A stretch of 64,000 nt of DNA from Mesorhabditis belari (Eukaryota > Nematoda > Chromadorea > Rhabditida > Rhabditidae): positions 1,426,001 to 1,490,000 of the forward strand of contig CAUEEP010000933.1 of assembly GCA_958450365.1 (NCBI GenBank), in the 5' to 3' direction. Of the stretch, positions 1-10,549 are shown piece by piece (the stretch's first letter is position 1; every line of letters begins with the position of its first letter). The notes under the pieces were generated by a model. It had not been told where the DNA came from, ran no database searches, and saw only the letters and a list, made by a program, of their open reading frames with translations. The translations under genes were made by a program, and so were the position numbers.

Positions 1-423
1 AGTTGATCAAAATCGGCAAAATGGCGACGAAAAGCAGGTACAACCAGTCATAAGCGGGTAGAGGGGAAAGACAAGGCTCACAAATCGATGCACGAGGATC
101 GGAAAGGGTTGAAGGGTGGAGGTGAGTGAGCGGCGGCACACGCCAACCCCAAGGGCAAGCCTGAAGAATCAAAGTCATTGAAGGGATTGGGTCTTTAAGG
201 GGTCTTTAAAGGGTCTTTAAGGGGGCTTTCAAGGGCCTTTAAGGGGCCTTTAAGGGGCCTTTAAGGGGCCTTTAGGGTTCACCTGACAAACGCTTCCATT
301 CGTCGGATCGCTGGGGTTTCGACCGCAAAAACCTGGACATCTCTGGAAAAGAGAATTTTTGAAAATGCGTAAATTTCATTAGCAATTTATCAAAATGCAA
401 AAACTCACCGAATCCTCGTGCAT
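1..423 (-). CDS. JNK1/MAPK8-associated membrane protein (JAMP), N-terminal part, cut by window edge
   Basis: Three exons are visible: 423-409 (MHEDS), 342-283 and 160 to the window edge. Together they give a Cys-rich lumenal start (RCPGFCGR, NGSVCQACPWGWR, ICEPC) followed by PAYDWLYLLFVAILPILIN, the first membrane segment. In the JAMP family this is the hallmark order: CPG-x-YCGR, a CxxCPxG stretch, then YDWLYL at the start of TM1. JAMP is a multipass ER membrane protein that links proteasomes to ER-associated degradation. The splice phases fit (all phase 0) and donors are GTGAGT and GTGAAC. The start is the only ATG that leads in frame into the CPG motif. It lies on the same strand as seipin, 1.85 kb downstream of it. 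The rest of the protein is outside the window. Confidence 0.85.
185..280. repeat. 11-bp tandem repeat in JAMP intron 2
   Basis: About eight imperfect copies of a GGGGCCTTTAA-type unit lie inside the second JAMP intron. It looks like a simple minisatellite with no coding potential. Confidence 0.8.
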
Positions 424-619
424 GAAGTCGAATAAACGATCACCGAATCGCCAAATGAAAAGTGGGGAACGTCAAGAAATTCGCATATAACCTAACACCT
501 ACGTTGTGCACCTATGGACAACGAAAAATCGAGGGAAATCGAAGCCCGACGAATCCGTTTCCGAGACCGTGCCCCTTTCGCCGGTAAACTACCGTAATAC
601 CGTATTCTATACAAATCAT

Positions 620-1135
620 TCGTTAATCTGGAGCTCACAAAACATTTCTAGGCAATCATCTCAATGAAAACAACAAAACGCCGTCTCGACGTCATTCCAC
701 AGCAACCTCGCCGTGACTCAGAACCCATTCCCGCATCAAAAACAACTCTTCCTTTCCATCTGATTCACCGACCTGGAGCTCACAAAGCATTTCTAGGCGA
801 TCATCTCAATGCAAGCACCAAAACGCCGTCTCGACGTCATTCCACAGCAACCTCGCCGTCACTCAAAATCGGTTTCCCCTTAGAAAACAGCTTTTCTTTT
901 TCATTCGATTCATCAATCTGGAACTCACAAAGCATTTCTAAGTGCTTATCTAAACTGCAGCGACAAAACGATCATCCCGGATTATTTCACAGCAACCCAA
1001 CCGTGCCTCAAAATCCGTTTCCACTTCGAAAACAACTCCTTTTTCTGATCTTATTCATCAATCTGGAGCTCACAAAACATTCCAAAGTCATTTGCAAGAT
1101 TTCCCTTTCGGATTTGTGTGATGATAGAGAAGAGA
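620..1135. repeat. 145-bp tandem array carrying one CTGGAGCTCAC box per unit
   Basis: About 3.5 diverged units are present. The box CTGGA(G/A)CTCAC starts at 628, 773, 918 and 1063, exactly 145 bp apart each time. It is the reverse complement of the GTGNNNTCCAG motif seen in other parts of the window. Other shared text includes CACAAAGCATTTCTA and ACGTCATTCCACAGCAACC. Confidence 0.9.
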
Positions 1136-1711
1136 CACTTTTTAGGAGAATGACGTTTTTTTAAAGGCGAAAAATGCTGCATTCTGCATTTTGCATGAAA
1201 GAAAAAAGCGATAAAATTGATAAAATCCCCAAAAAATCGATCTTTAAAATTTCTATAATCACAATTTCTCTAAAAAAAGTGGCAAAAAATATTTACAAAA
1301 ATGTTGCGGAATTTGAAAAATTTCAAAATAGCAATGGTCTTTTGTACAGAAAAGGTAAATGATTTTTTTGCAAATATCGATCTAGAAGGCGCAATCGATC
1401 GATTTGACTAGACGATGAGGAAAATCTGAAAGAAAATTCTACTTTTTTTTTTGATGGGATTTTATAATTTGTCTTTATTACCGTAGCCCGATTATGGGTA
1501 TTTTTATAGATTTGTTCTTTTCCTTTTTTAATTATTTCTTTCGAAAGTGTGCATTCCAGATAGCATAGGAAATGGTAAAAAGAAAAGGGAATGTTTTTGA
1601 GAAGCGAGAAAAAAAAGCTTGAAGAAAAAAAAAGCTTTGATTCTCATCAATCACTCTTAAAATCTCCTTCAATTATCGTTTTGTTGTCTCTAAAATGCTC
1701 TTCTATTTTCA

Positions 1712-1815
1712 GAGCTCTATTTTAAGAGCTCTATTTTAAGAGCTCTATTTTAAGAGCTCTATTTTAAGATCTCTATTTTTAAGAGCTCAATTTTAAGAGC
1801 TCAATTTTAAGAGAT
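1712..1815. repeat. 14-bp tandem repeat (GAGCTCTATTTTAA)
   Basis: Seven or eight units of GAGCTCTATTTTAA or GAGCTCAATTTTAA are visible. Each holds a SacI-type GAGCTC palindrome. Confidence 0.85.
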
Positions 1816-2269
1816 CGATGAGAAAGACGTCATTTTTATCGAGGATTCCCCTTTATCTTCACTATTTGAAGTTTAAATCTCATAAAACTTGCCTCAAATT
1901 TTTGTCGAAAGCTTGTTGAAATGTAGAAAAATTGTCGAAAATGATGAGAGAGAGAGAGAAAAAAAAGTGCGATTATCTCATCGTTGAAAGCGTTTTTTGC
2001 AAACCCAAATAAGCGATGAGAGTCTAAAAAAAAAAAGAAATGAGAATTATATTTGCTTTTTCTTTTTTTTAATCTCTGATCTTCAATAAGAAAAGTTATT
2101 TTTTATAGAAACTTTTTCAAATTTTTAAATTTTCAAAATTTTTTCTTAAAACTTTTACATTTTGTCTTTTTAAAGACGACAATAAAGAGATAATCACAAA
2201 AAAAAAAAAAATTTAAAAAAAACGTTTATAAACCGTGAAAGTTTTTTTGAATAAAATTCTTTAAACTTT

Positions 2270-5200
2270 TCAAATTTTTGAGCTTAAAAAGAGCTTAAAA
2301 CTGACCGTAAAATAAATGAAAAAAGCCGAGGTTGAGATGAGAATCGATGAAGTGAGCGGCCACGAGGCAAGGAAATGACGGATGAGACCGAAATTCGCAC
2401 GAATTAACATCAAACCATTTTCGACCTGAAAAAAAAAAAAAGAAAAAGAATTTTCTCGAAAAATCATTTCTAACAAATTCAAAAGAGAATTTATATCTTT
2501 TTTTTTTTTTTTTTTTATTTTCATAAATCAACTTTTAAAAAGCGCAAAAATGAAAAGTACTCGCGCGTAGTCAAAGCATTACATTGCAATAAATTAGATT
2601 GCAATAAATTAGATTGCAATAAATTAGATTGCAATAAATTAGATTGCAATAAATTAGATTGTAATAAATTAGATTCCAATAAATTACATTACTATAAACT
2701 AGACTTCAGAAAACAAAACTTAACCAAAACCAAAATCACCAAAACCATAACAAAACCATAACAAAACCAAAACCAAACCAAACCAAAACTCGCCAATATC
2801 TCGTGATTGGGAGGAGCTAGCGAAAATCTGTTTGCAGATTTGAAATCAGCGTCCAAAAATCTATCCCATAGGCTATTTTTTGTTTCGAAATTTCGAGGTC
2901 GTGTTTTGGTCCTTTTTTTCGGCCGCCAGATTTTGGGGAGTGAGAAAAAGTGAAAGGCAAATTTGCATTTTACAATTTTAAATTTACATCTTAATTTATA
3001 TACAAATTGAGTTTTCGTTTGTTTTGGTGTTTTGGTGTTTTGGTTTTGGTCTGTTTTGTTTTTGGTTTTGTTTGCCGAACTCTACTATAAACCATTACAT
3101 TACCATTACTATAAACCACTATAAATTTCTTTATGATTTCTATTTTGCCCTTCCCGACAAGTTGCATTTGATCGCCACCATTTCTGATTTAAAAAGGGCT
3201 ATTTCATTGCACATTTTAAGTGACTTTTTGATCTTTTAACTGGTACATTTTTCATTTCTTTCTTTTTCGCACTTTATTTCTTTCTAAATAAAGTATTTAT
3301 ATACTTTTTTTGATTTGCTTTTTTTTCTTTTCCTTATTTAAAAGCTCTTTAGATTCTCGATTTTTTTTTTCAGCTATATATCACTTCCAAAATCGCATCT
3401 GGACCTTCCAGCAAGATGGTGCTCCCGCTCACAAAGCCAAGATTGTTCAGGATTTCTGCAAAGCGACTTTTCCCCGACTTCATTGCATTCAACGAGTGGC
3501 CCCCAAGCTCCCCAGACCTCAATCCATTGGATTTCTCGGTCTGGTCTGTTCTTGAAGCCGAAGCCTGTCAGAAACCTCACAAAAACCTCGAAAGTTTGAA
3601 GAAATCTCTCTTGAAAGCCTGGGAGGGTCTGGCCGCCGCCTACTTGGTCGCCACGGTCGACGCCTTTCCCAAGCGACTCAAGTCTTGCATCGACGCCAAA
3701 GGAGGAAGATTCGAATATGATCAATAAAAGTTGTTAATTTAAGTTCAATAAATATGTTAAAACTGTTTTTGTGGCAAATTTTTCGTTTTTTGGTCATATT
3801 CCAATGGAACTTCTCTGCACCTATAATTCTGCCGCACCCTGTATGTCGTAGCCGATTATGAATGAGTGGGTCTAGGAGCGTCCTACCATCAAACCATCAA
3901 TTATTTGGTATCATTCAACGCAGAATCATTGATAATTATGTTAAATTTTTGAAATTAGAAAGATTTAATAAAAAGAAAAAAAATTATGGGGCCTCAAAGT
4001 TTCCTGTTGAACAAACAGTTTTTTTTACTCTAATTTTTTTTCTTTTTATTAAATCTTTCTAATTTTAAAAATCTAACATAATTATTAATGATTCTGCGTT
4101 GAATGATACCAAATAATTGATGATTGGACGCTCCTAGACCCACTCATTCATAATCGTCTACGGGGGTCCCGCCGATTTTGAATGAAACGTTGTAGCGCCG
4201 GTAATTTTTAACATAAACTCACAAATTTGGTACCAATCGACGCAGAATTGAATTCGCTACAAAATGATATAAAAAAAACCCCCCAAAAACACGAGTCTAG
4301 TAAATTAAAGTCAAAAACAAAAAAACCCACTAGCACGTATTTGCTTTGAAATTGCACACGCACCTCAGCAGACGGTTCACCCAGCTCAACATGACCTTAA
4401 AAAAAGAGAAAATTCTCTATCAAATTATCAAATTAGCAAATTAGCAAGCTTTATATCACTTTTAAAAGCTAAAAATCACATTGATTTAAAGCTTTCAAAT
4501 GGTTTAGTTTTGAAATTTCCCTAAAAAAAACCCACTTATCGTGATCGGCACATCGTAATGCGCGGCATCGCCAAAGAAACCGAGCAAATAGAGCGGGAAA
4601 AAGACAAGCTTTAACGCCTAAAAAAAAAGGCTAAATTTGATGAAAATTTAGTCAAAATTTGTTTTTGACTAAAATTTCGGCTCAACAGCTCTATTGCATA
4701 AAAAATAACTATCATAAACACTAATAGAAGGTTTCTATAGAAGCGTCGCGTAGTCGAAGTTTACTCTCAAAGAAACGCTCATATCTCGACACTAGTACGT
4801 TTGTTTCTACTCGTTTAGGTATCAAATTAAAGTAGAAAGAATGGCTGTTTTTTTAAGATATAAAACTTGTTCTTAACATTAACCAATGCTTAGAAAAAAA
4901 ATGATTGAAAAGTGACAAAAAAGAGAAAAAAGAGCGAATTTTCGTCGATTTTCAATCATTTTTTCTAAGCATTGGCTAATGTTAAGAATATGTTTTATAT
5001 CTTAAAAAAAACAGCCATTCTTTCTACTTTAATTTGATACCTAAACGAGTAGAAACAAACGTACTAGTGTCGAGATATGAGCGTTTCTTTGAGAGTAAAC
5101 TTCGACTACGCGACGCTTCTATAGGAGGGTCGTTCTATTAGTTTTTAAGTGTTTAAAAAGTGTATAAATTAACAAACTTTCATCAAAAATCCATCGGCTT

Positions 5201-8200
5201 TCCTCGGGTAAATGATTTTCGCATATTCGCTAAGCTTTTTTCCATCTTCTGCAAAAAAATTGACGACAATCTAAAAGAAAAAAAAAAGGCGATTAATAAT
5301 ATTTGAAATTGAAATTTTTGAATGTTTCTTTTTATTTTAACTAAATAAATGTCTTTTAGATGGTTAAATTTTCATAAAATAATTGTCAAAGACGGCAATT
5401 TCAGTTAATTTCGGCCAATTTCGGTCAATTTCGATCAATTTCCGTTAATTGCAATTTAGTCAAAGTCAATTATTCAAATTTAGTCAAATTAGCAATTTAG
5501 CCAATTTTAGTTAATTTTATCAGATTTTATTCAATTTTAGTCAATTTTATTCAATTTTAGTCAATTTTAGTCAATTTTAGTCAATTTTATTCAATTTTAG
5601 CCAATTTTAGCCAATTTTAGTCAATTTTATTCAATTTTAGTCAATTTTAGTTAATTTTAGTTAATTTTAGTTAATTTTATTCAATTTTTCATCAAATTTC
5701 GTTTCGAAATTTAATTGAAACAATCAAAAAAGCGATATTTTACGTTTTATATTGAAAATCAATAATATAATAGGAAATCAAGGTTTAAAAACACATTTTT
5801 ATAGCACTCCAGTCGTTAAACCTATTACCCTAAATGTTTTGAAAGAAAAAAGAAACATTTCTTTTTTATCTTGACAGCGCAATTGAACCCGCGACGTTCC
5901 GCTTAAAAGAGAGAGTCCAATAATCGGTCGGTTATTTGGTATTAGCTATTAGATCAAAAAAAGAACCGTATTGGAACCGTATTGGAAGCGTATTTGAAGA
6001 AGCGTATTGGAACCGTATTTGAACCGTATTGGAACCGTATTGTAACCGTATTGGAACCTTAAAAAGAACCGTATTGGAACCGTATTGGAACCGTATTGGA
6101 ACCTTAAAAAGAACCGTATTGGAACCGTATTGTAACCGTATTGGAAGCGTATTTGAAGAAGCGTATTGGAACCGTATTGAAACCGTATTGAAACCGTATT
6201 GAAACCGTATTGAAACCGTATTGAAACCGTATTGAAACCGTATTGGAAGCGTATTGGAACCGTATTTGTTCAGATTATCATATAAAATGTATTTCAAATG
6301 ACGACTAGAATTTCAAAATGTCAATTTTGATAAAGTTTAAATACAAAAAAACTGATTTTACTTGAAAATTTGCAAAATATCAAAAATTCACCTGAAAAAC
6401 CCCAGCATTTTCCAATTTTCGCACATCCTGAAGCACCAAAGTAAGCCAAATCTCGTAGTTGATCCCGTCAGAGAAGAGAGATTCCTTAGAAATAAGAAAA
6501 TTTAAAATAATCTTTGTTAAAAGCTAAAAAAATTTATTTTTCTTTAGGAAAATCGTTGAAATTTTTACTTTTCTTTTGTCAAAACGTTAATTTCACTTTT
6601 TTTTTAAAGTTGATTGGGCTAAAAGTTTGCAATCAACGATTTTCGAGGGCAAGGGAGTCGAATACGTTATTAGTTTTTAAAGAAAAGTGCTGTTTGAACT
6701 GCTGTTTGAACTGCTTTTTTCGAATATTTCATCACGTTTAATTACCCAGCATTTAGCGCGTTTAAAGTGCAACAAAATGAACTCAATAAAGGCAACAAAA
6801 TGAAACAAACGTAAACTTTCGAGGTAGACTAATTTCCACAACAGGACCATTTGCGTAATTTGCCATAACTTTCTTCTAAGTCGGTCAATCTTTATGATTT
6901 TGGTTTCATTTTGTAGATCTCAATAAGTGCAACAAAATGAAACCAACGTCATAGAGATTAGCCGACTTAGAAGAAAGTTATGACGAGTTACGCAAATGGC
7001 CCTGTTGCGCAAATGGCCCTGTTCTGCAAATGAGCCTGTTGCACAAAAAAAATTACGGAAATTAGCCTACCAAAAACTTTCATTTTTACGTAACGACTTT
7101 TTCTACAACGGTTTTTAGGAAGAAAATATAAAAATCAACTTTTGTTTAATATTTAAATTCTTAGAGTTTTGTGATGATTGCTTGAAAATTAAAGTTTCTT
7201 AAAAACTAATAATAGATTGAAATTCTCTATCCCAGAATGCTTGTGGTTGCAAATTTTCTACAGCTACAGTTTCTACAGCAACAGTTTCTACAGCAACAGT
7301 CCCTACAGCAACAGTCCCTACAGCTACAGTCCCTACAGCTACAGTCCCTACAGCTACAATCTCTACAGCTACAGTCCCTACAGCTACAGCTTCTACAGCT
7401 ACAGCTTCTACAGCAACAGTTGTCTTTCAAAACGTTAGCCAAGATAAAAATGGTGAATCTTTACGGTTAACGGTGGAGACGGTTAACGTTTTTAAGTAAA
7501 AGCTTTAATTAAAAGCTTTAATTTAAAGCTTTAAGTTAAAGCCTTAAGTAAAAGCTTTTACTTAAAGCACTCACCGGCTCATATCGATGCACAGCTAGGG
7601 GAAAAGAACAAACGCCATGTAGCTCATCAGTGCAAGTCGTGAAATGAATGTCAAGTGGAAGATGATCACCGAGAGAGTTTGGAAGAGAACACCATCTAAA
7701 AAGAAGAAGTAATTTGATGTAAACGATTTTCTAAAGCTAAGCCACAATCAAAAAAAAGCTTTAGCTAACTTAGCTAGTTTAGCCAACTTAGCTAACTTAG
7801 CCAACTTAGCTAGCCTAGCCAGCTTAGCCAACTTAGCTAACTTAGCTAGCTTAGCCAACTCAGCTAACTTAGCTAACTTAGCCAACTTAGCCAGCTTAGC
7901 TAGCCTAGCCAACTTAGCCAGCTTAGCCAACTTAGCTAAGCAACTCAGCCAACTCAACTAGATTCAGCTTTTATCTTTTTTAAGCCTTCAAATCAAAGCC
8001 TATATTGCTAATTTCAAAAAGAAAATAAGCTTTTCGACGTTTTTTTCCTTAAAATGATCAAATCTTAACTTAAAAAAAACCAAAATTTTCGGGTAATTTT
8101 GGGTAATTTATTGTCGTAAAAGTTGGAAAATGCGTTTTTTCAAAAATTCGTGAAAATAGGCTTTAAAAGATTCATCTAATATAGGAAAACTTTGAAATAA

Positions 8201-8344
8201 ACGATTCAAAACTTCTCACCTGAAAAGAAACGGCGCAAAAAACGCGAGCGTGCCCGCGATCCACAAATGGAGCAACGCTTTGACGAGCACTCGAATCGAG
8301 AGCGATGAGAGGGAGAAACGCGCGACGGTCACCTCATCCACCAT
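2270..8344 (-). CDS. Seipin homolog (BSCL2 family)
   Basis: Seven exons in phase: 8344-8220, 7695-7575, 6484-6392, 5270-5178, 4617-4536, 4395-4364, 2425-2270. The start is MVDEVTVARFSLSS, then a first membrane segment (LWIAGTLAFFAPFLF). The lumenal domain shows family marks: PLDIHFTTC followed by GVCSFPLA, INYEIWLTLVL ending in NAGVFQ, IVVNFFAEDGKKL, and LVFFPLYLLGFFGD. A second membrane segment (FLASWPLTSSILISTSAFFIYF) is followed by a short tail and a stop. Seipin is an oligomeric ER protein that organises lipid-droplet formation. The gene is stretched to 6 kb by introns full of transposons and minisatellites. The last donor-like site (GTCAGT at 2305) could allow further exons, so the C-terminus is the least certain part. 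Confidence 0.88.
2585..2698. repeat. 15-bp tandem repeat (ATTGCAATAAATTAG)
   Basis: Six or seven copies of a 15-bp AT-rich unit in the last seipin intron, ending where a TIR element begins at 2700. Confidence 0.85.
2700..3084. mobile_element. TIR element, copy 1 of a family also at 56748-57136
   Basis: Starts TAGACTTCAGAAAACAAAAC and ends GTTTTGTTTGCCGAACTCTA, which are imperfect inverted repeats rich in ACCAAA/TTTGGT. The interior (CTCGCCAATATCTCGTGATT and onward to GGGGAGTGAGAAAAAGTGAA) is nearly identical to a copy in an intron of the receptor gene. It has no coding capacity, so it looks like a non-autonomous DNA transposon flanked by TA. Confidence 0.8.
3374..3842 (+). pseudogene. Tc1/mariner transposase, 3' fragment, frameshifted
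   Basis: The translation shows the transposase motif FQQDGAPAHKAKIVQDFCKA in one frame, then WPPSSPDLNPLDFSVWSVLE and a C-terminal tail to a stop at 3727 in another frame. The frame changes near 3475, so the gene is broken, and the N-terminal half is missing. The sequence up to CTGTA at 3842 looks like the right terminal repeat of the element. It lies on the strand opposite to seipin, inside seipin's last intron, and is not expected to be functional. Confidence 0.85.
3847..4162. mobile_element. Palindromic MITE
   Basis: The two arms (CGTAGCCGATTATGAATGAG on the left, CTCATTCATAATCGTCTACG on the right) run for about 130 bp each around a short A/T-rich centre. It lies in the last seipin intron, a few bases after the Tc1/mariner remnant. 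There is no coding sequence. Confidence 0.85.
4708..5143. mobile_element. Palindromic MITE, copy 1 of family at 48509-48975
   Basis: Inverted arms begin ACTATCATAAACACTAATAG and include GTCGAAGTTTACTCTCAAAG and CGTTTGTTTCTACTCGTTTA. The arms meet in the middle near 4910. A second, more diverged copy sits upstream of the coiled-coil gene. It lies in seipin intron 4. Confidence 0.85.
5505..5690. repeat. 10-bp tandem repeat (TCAATTTTAG)
   Basis: Roughly 17 copies of TCAATTTTAG/TTAATTTTAG in the seipin intron between exons 3 and 4. Every unit ends in TTTTAG, which resembles a nematode 3' splice site. Confidence 0.85.
5963..6268. repeat. 10-bp tandem repeat (GAACCGTATT)
   Basis: About 28 units of GAACCGTATTG, GAAACCGTATT and similar in the intron between seipin exons 3 and 4. 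A 121-residue open frame across it is an artefact of the repeat. Confidence 0.85.
6823..7071. mobile_element. MITE, copy 1 of family also at 49928-50544
   Basis: Begins GGTAGACTAATTTCC and ends GGAAATTAGCCTACC, which are inverted. The internal arms contain GCCATAACTTTCTTCTAAGT and its complement, and the right arm carries three short copies of GCAAATGGCCCTGTT. Confidence 0.85.
7255..7430. repeat. 15-bp tandem repeat (CTACAGCAACAGTCC)
   Basis: About 11 units of CTACAGC(A/T)ACAGT(C/T)(C/T) in seipin intron 2. It stays open in several frames on both strands, so the open frames here mean nothing. Confidence 0.85.
7757..7958. repeat. 9-bp tandem repeat (CTTAGCCAA)
   Basis: About 22 copies of CTTAGC(C/T)AA or AGCTTAGCC in seipin intron 1. 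Related TAGC/AAGCC arrays occur at 31005-31175 and 33035-33240. Confidence 0.85.
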
Positions 8345-8834
8345 CACACATACCTCAAATCTGAATTGAATCAAAAACACCGGCAAATCAAAGCAAAAAT
8401 CAAAGCTGTGCGCTCCAGAAGAAAAGAAAAACAAAGAAATGAGCAGGGAAAATGGGGAAATTTTGTCGAAAAACGGTCAAAGTCGATTGAGCGCCTTAGT
8501 CAAAATTCGCGATTAGCTCGAGTTTTTAAAATTTAGCCTTTGAAATCTGATGTGCGTTCCAGGATTTACAAAAACGTCAAAATTTTCTTGGGAAACCATT
8601 TTTCACGCGATGAAATTCGATAGAAAAGCGACCGACTACAGACTACAACACTACAAAAAAAGTGCAAAAGATGGAAAAGAACGGCTTTTTTGAGGAGCAT
8701 GCGTGCCAGATTACCCGAAAAATAAAAATATAGGCAATGAGTGAGAGAAATTTGTGCAAAAAAACGGTGTGGCAAAGGTAACTGCTTTCTAAAAGATGGG
8801 AAATTGAAAAAGCCACCGTACTACGGTAGTTTCT

Positions 8835-9487
8835 CATCTACTTAAAAAAACCGAATTCACCCATTCTAATGCCGTCAACTTCTTTCGTGACATCCAGATA
8901 GATGATTCGTGAAATAGGACTACCGTAATCCCTATTGTCAAGTAGAACTAGACTAGGGATAGATTACGGTAGTTTCCGAATTACTTTAGAAAACTGAATT
9001 CACCCATTCTAATGTCGTCAACTTCTTTCGTGACATCCAGATAGATGATTCGTGAATTAGGATTACCGTAATCCCTATTGTCTAGTAGAACTAGACTAGG
9101 GATAGATTACGGTAGTTTCTCAGCTACTTTTAAAAACCGAATTCACCCATTCTAATGCCGTCAGCTTCTTTCGTGACATCCAGATCGATGAACCGCGAAA
9201 TAGGATTACCGTAATCCCTATTGTCTAGTAGAACTAGACTAGGGATAGATTACGGTAGTTTCTCAGCTACTTTTAAAAACCGAATTCACCCATTCTAATG
9301 CCGTCAGCTTCTTTCGTGACATCCAGATAGATGATCCGTGAAATAGGACTACCGTAATCCCTATTGTCAGGTAGAACTAGACTAGGGATAGATTACGGTA
9401 GTTTTCCAATTACTTTAGAAAACTGAATTCACTAATTCTAATGTCGTCAACTTCTTTCGTGACATCCAGATAGATGATTCGTGAAAT
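8835..9487. repeat. 143-bp satellite, about 4.5 units
   Basis: Units are highly similar and strictly 143 bp: TACCGTAATC starts at 8921, 9064, 9207 and 9350. Each unit holds one GTGACATCCAG box (8887, 9030, 9173, 9316, 9459) and a hairpin (TACCGTAATCCCTATTGTCT with ACTAGACTAGGGATAGATTA). No open frame is conserved. Confidence 0.95.
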
Positions 9488-9809
9488 CTTTTTTTGATCT
9501 GAATTTGGGAAGAGCACTTTCGGCAGGGGCCTACCGAAATCCCGAAAGTAAAAGATATTCAGCCAACGAAAAGATGCATTTCACATTTCTCGAATTCAAC
9601 TTGGCAAATAAACTTTTACTGATATCACCAACGAGATGAATATTCACTTTTCGGGAAAAGAAAAGAGATGTGAATCAACGCACAAAGTCAAGAATTGCAG
9701 GAGGAGATAAGAATAAAATGCGAGTGGTTTCTTCCGTTCACCGCAATCGATTCGTTCGCCGGCTTGAAACAATGCCATTTTTGGAGCTTTTCAAACTTTT
9801 TCTCGACTT

Positions 9810-10190
9810 TTCATTCGTTCTGGAATGCACTTTTGTTAGTTAGCTCAATTTTTACCCTTATTGTCTATAGGATTTCGATTTGGGTTACTGTAGCCGATGG
9901 TGTTCATCGAGTTTTATGCTCGAATATGTAATAAAAAGGGATAACTTTTTGTGTAGAAGTAAATCCTGGAAGTCATTTTGTCGATTGGCATCATTTTTAG
10001 GCTTATTGTCTACAAGATTTCGATTTGGGTTACTGTAGTGGATCGGGTTCATCAAGTTTTCCAAAAAACCACTCAATAAACCAAATAATTTTCTGCGATC
10101 AATGAGTGATCTGGAAGTCACAGAATCCATTCCCAACAAAAAGAAATACTCTAATCCCTATTTCCAACTAGACTAGAAACAGCTGAGCAG
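9810..10190. repeat. Left arm of large inverted repeat; array with 145-bp spacing
   Basis: The CTGGA-type box starts at 9820, 9966, 10111 and 10255 (the last just outside the arm). The arm is a near-identical reverse complement of 11800-12155, sharing for example AGTTAGCTCAATTTTTACCC and AATTTTCTG...GATCTGGAAGTCACA. Exons 1-6 of the fucosyltransferase-like gene lie in the loop. Confidence 0.85.
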
Positions 10191-10549
10191 GTTCATCAAG
10201 TTTTCTAAAAAACCATTCGATAAATGAAATAATTTTCTGAAATAAATGAATGTTCTGGAAGTCACAGAGCTTATTTTTACGCTTACTTTTCGAGAGTAAA
10301 AGGAAATAATTATTGAGGTGTAACTTTGAACAAGGGAAGGCATGGCAACGGACAGAACGAGTCTATTTCTTCCCTGGATAGTCTTTTTCTTCCCTACTCT
10401 ATTTCTTCCCTATCAAAGAGAAAAAGCTTTGCCTTTCTGCTCATTTGGCTTTCAGAAATGTGACATTTAATTTGAATTGCATTAAAATGCATTTTAAAAA
10501 AAAGCTGAATTCCAGGTATTCTTCTTCAGCGGCTTCCACATCCGATTTG

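Larger units (their letters stand above)
424..2269. other. Intergenic region between JAMP and seipin
   Basis: No gene recognised. It holds a 145-bp tandem array at 620-1135, a 14-bp array at 1712-1815, and AT-rich stretches with long A and T runs. The 166-residue open frame over 664-1164 is a by-product of the tandem array, because its sequence simply repeats every 48 residues. Confidence 0.7.
8345..10549. other. Intergenic region between seipin and the fucosyltransferase-like gene
   Basis: No gene recognised. The region holds a 143-bp satellite (8835-9487) and a second array with 144-146-bp spacing (9820-10265) that is the left arm of a large inverted repeat. Both outer genes point away from it, so their promoters must lie here. 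Confidence 0.7.

Noticed and set aside
664..1164. 166-residue open frame
   Set aside because: It runs through the 145-bp tandem array and its protein repeats with the array; no domain.
5932..6297. 121-residue minus-strand frame
   Set aside because: Translation of the GAACCGTATT repeat.
7217..7470. Overlapping open frames on both strands (SYSPYSYS, CRDCSCRD, QLQSLQLQ)
   Set aside because: All are translations of one 15-bp tandem repeat in different frames.
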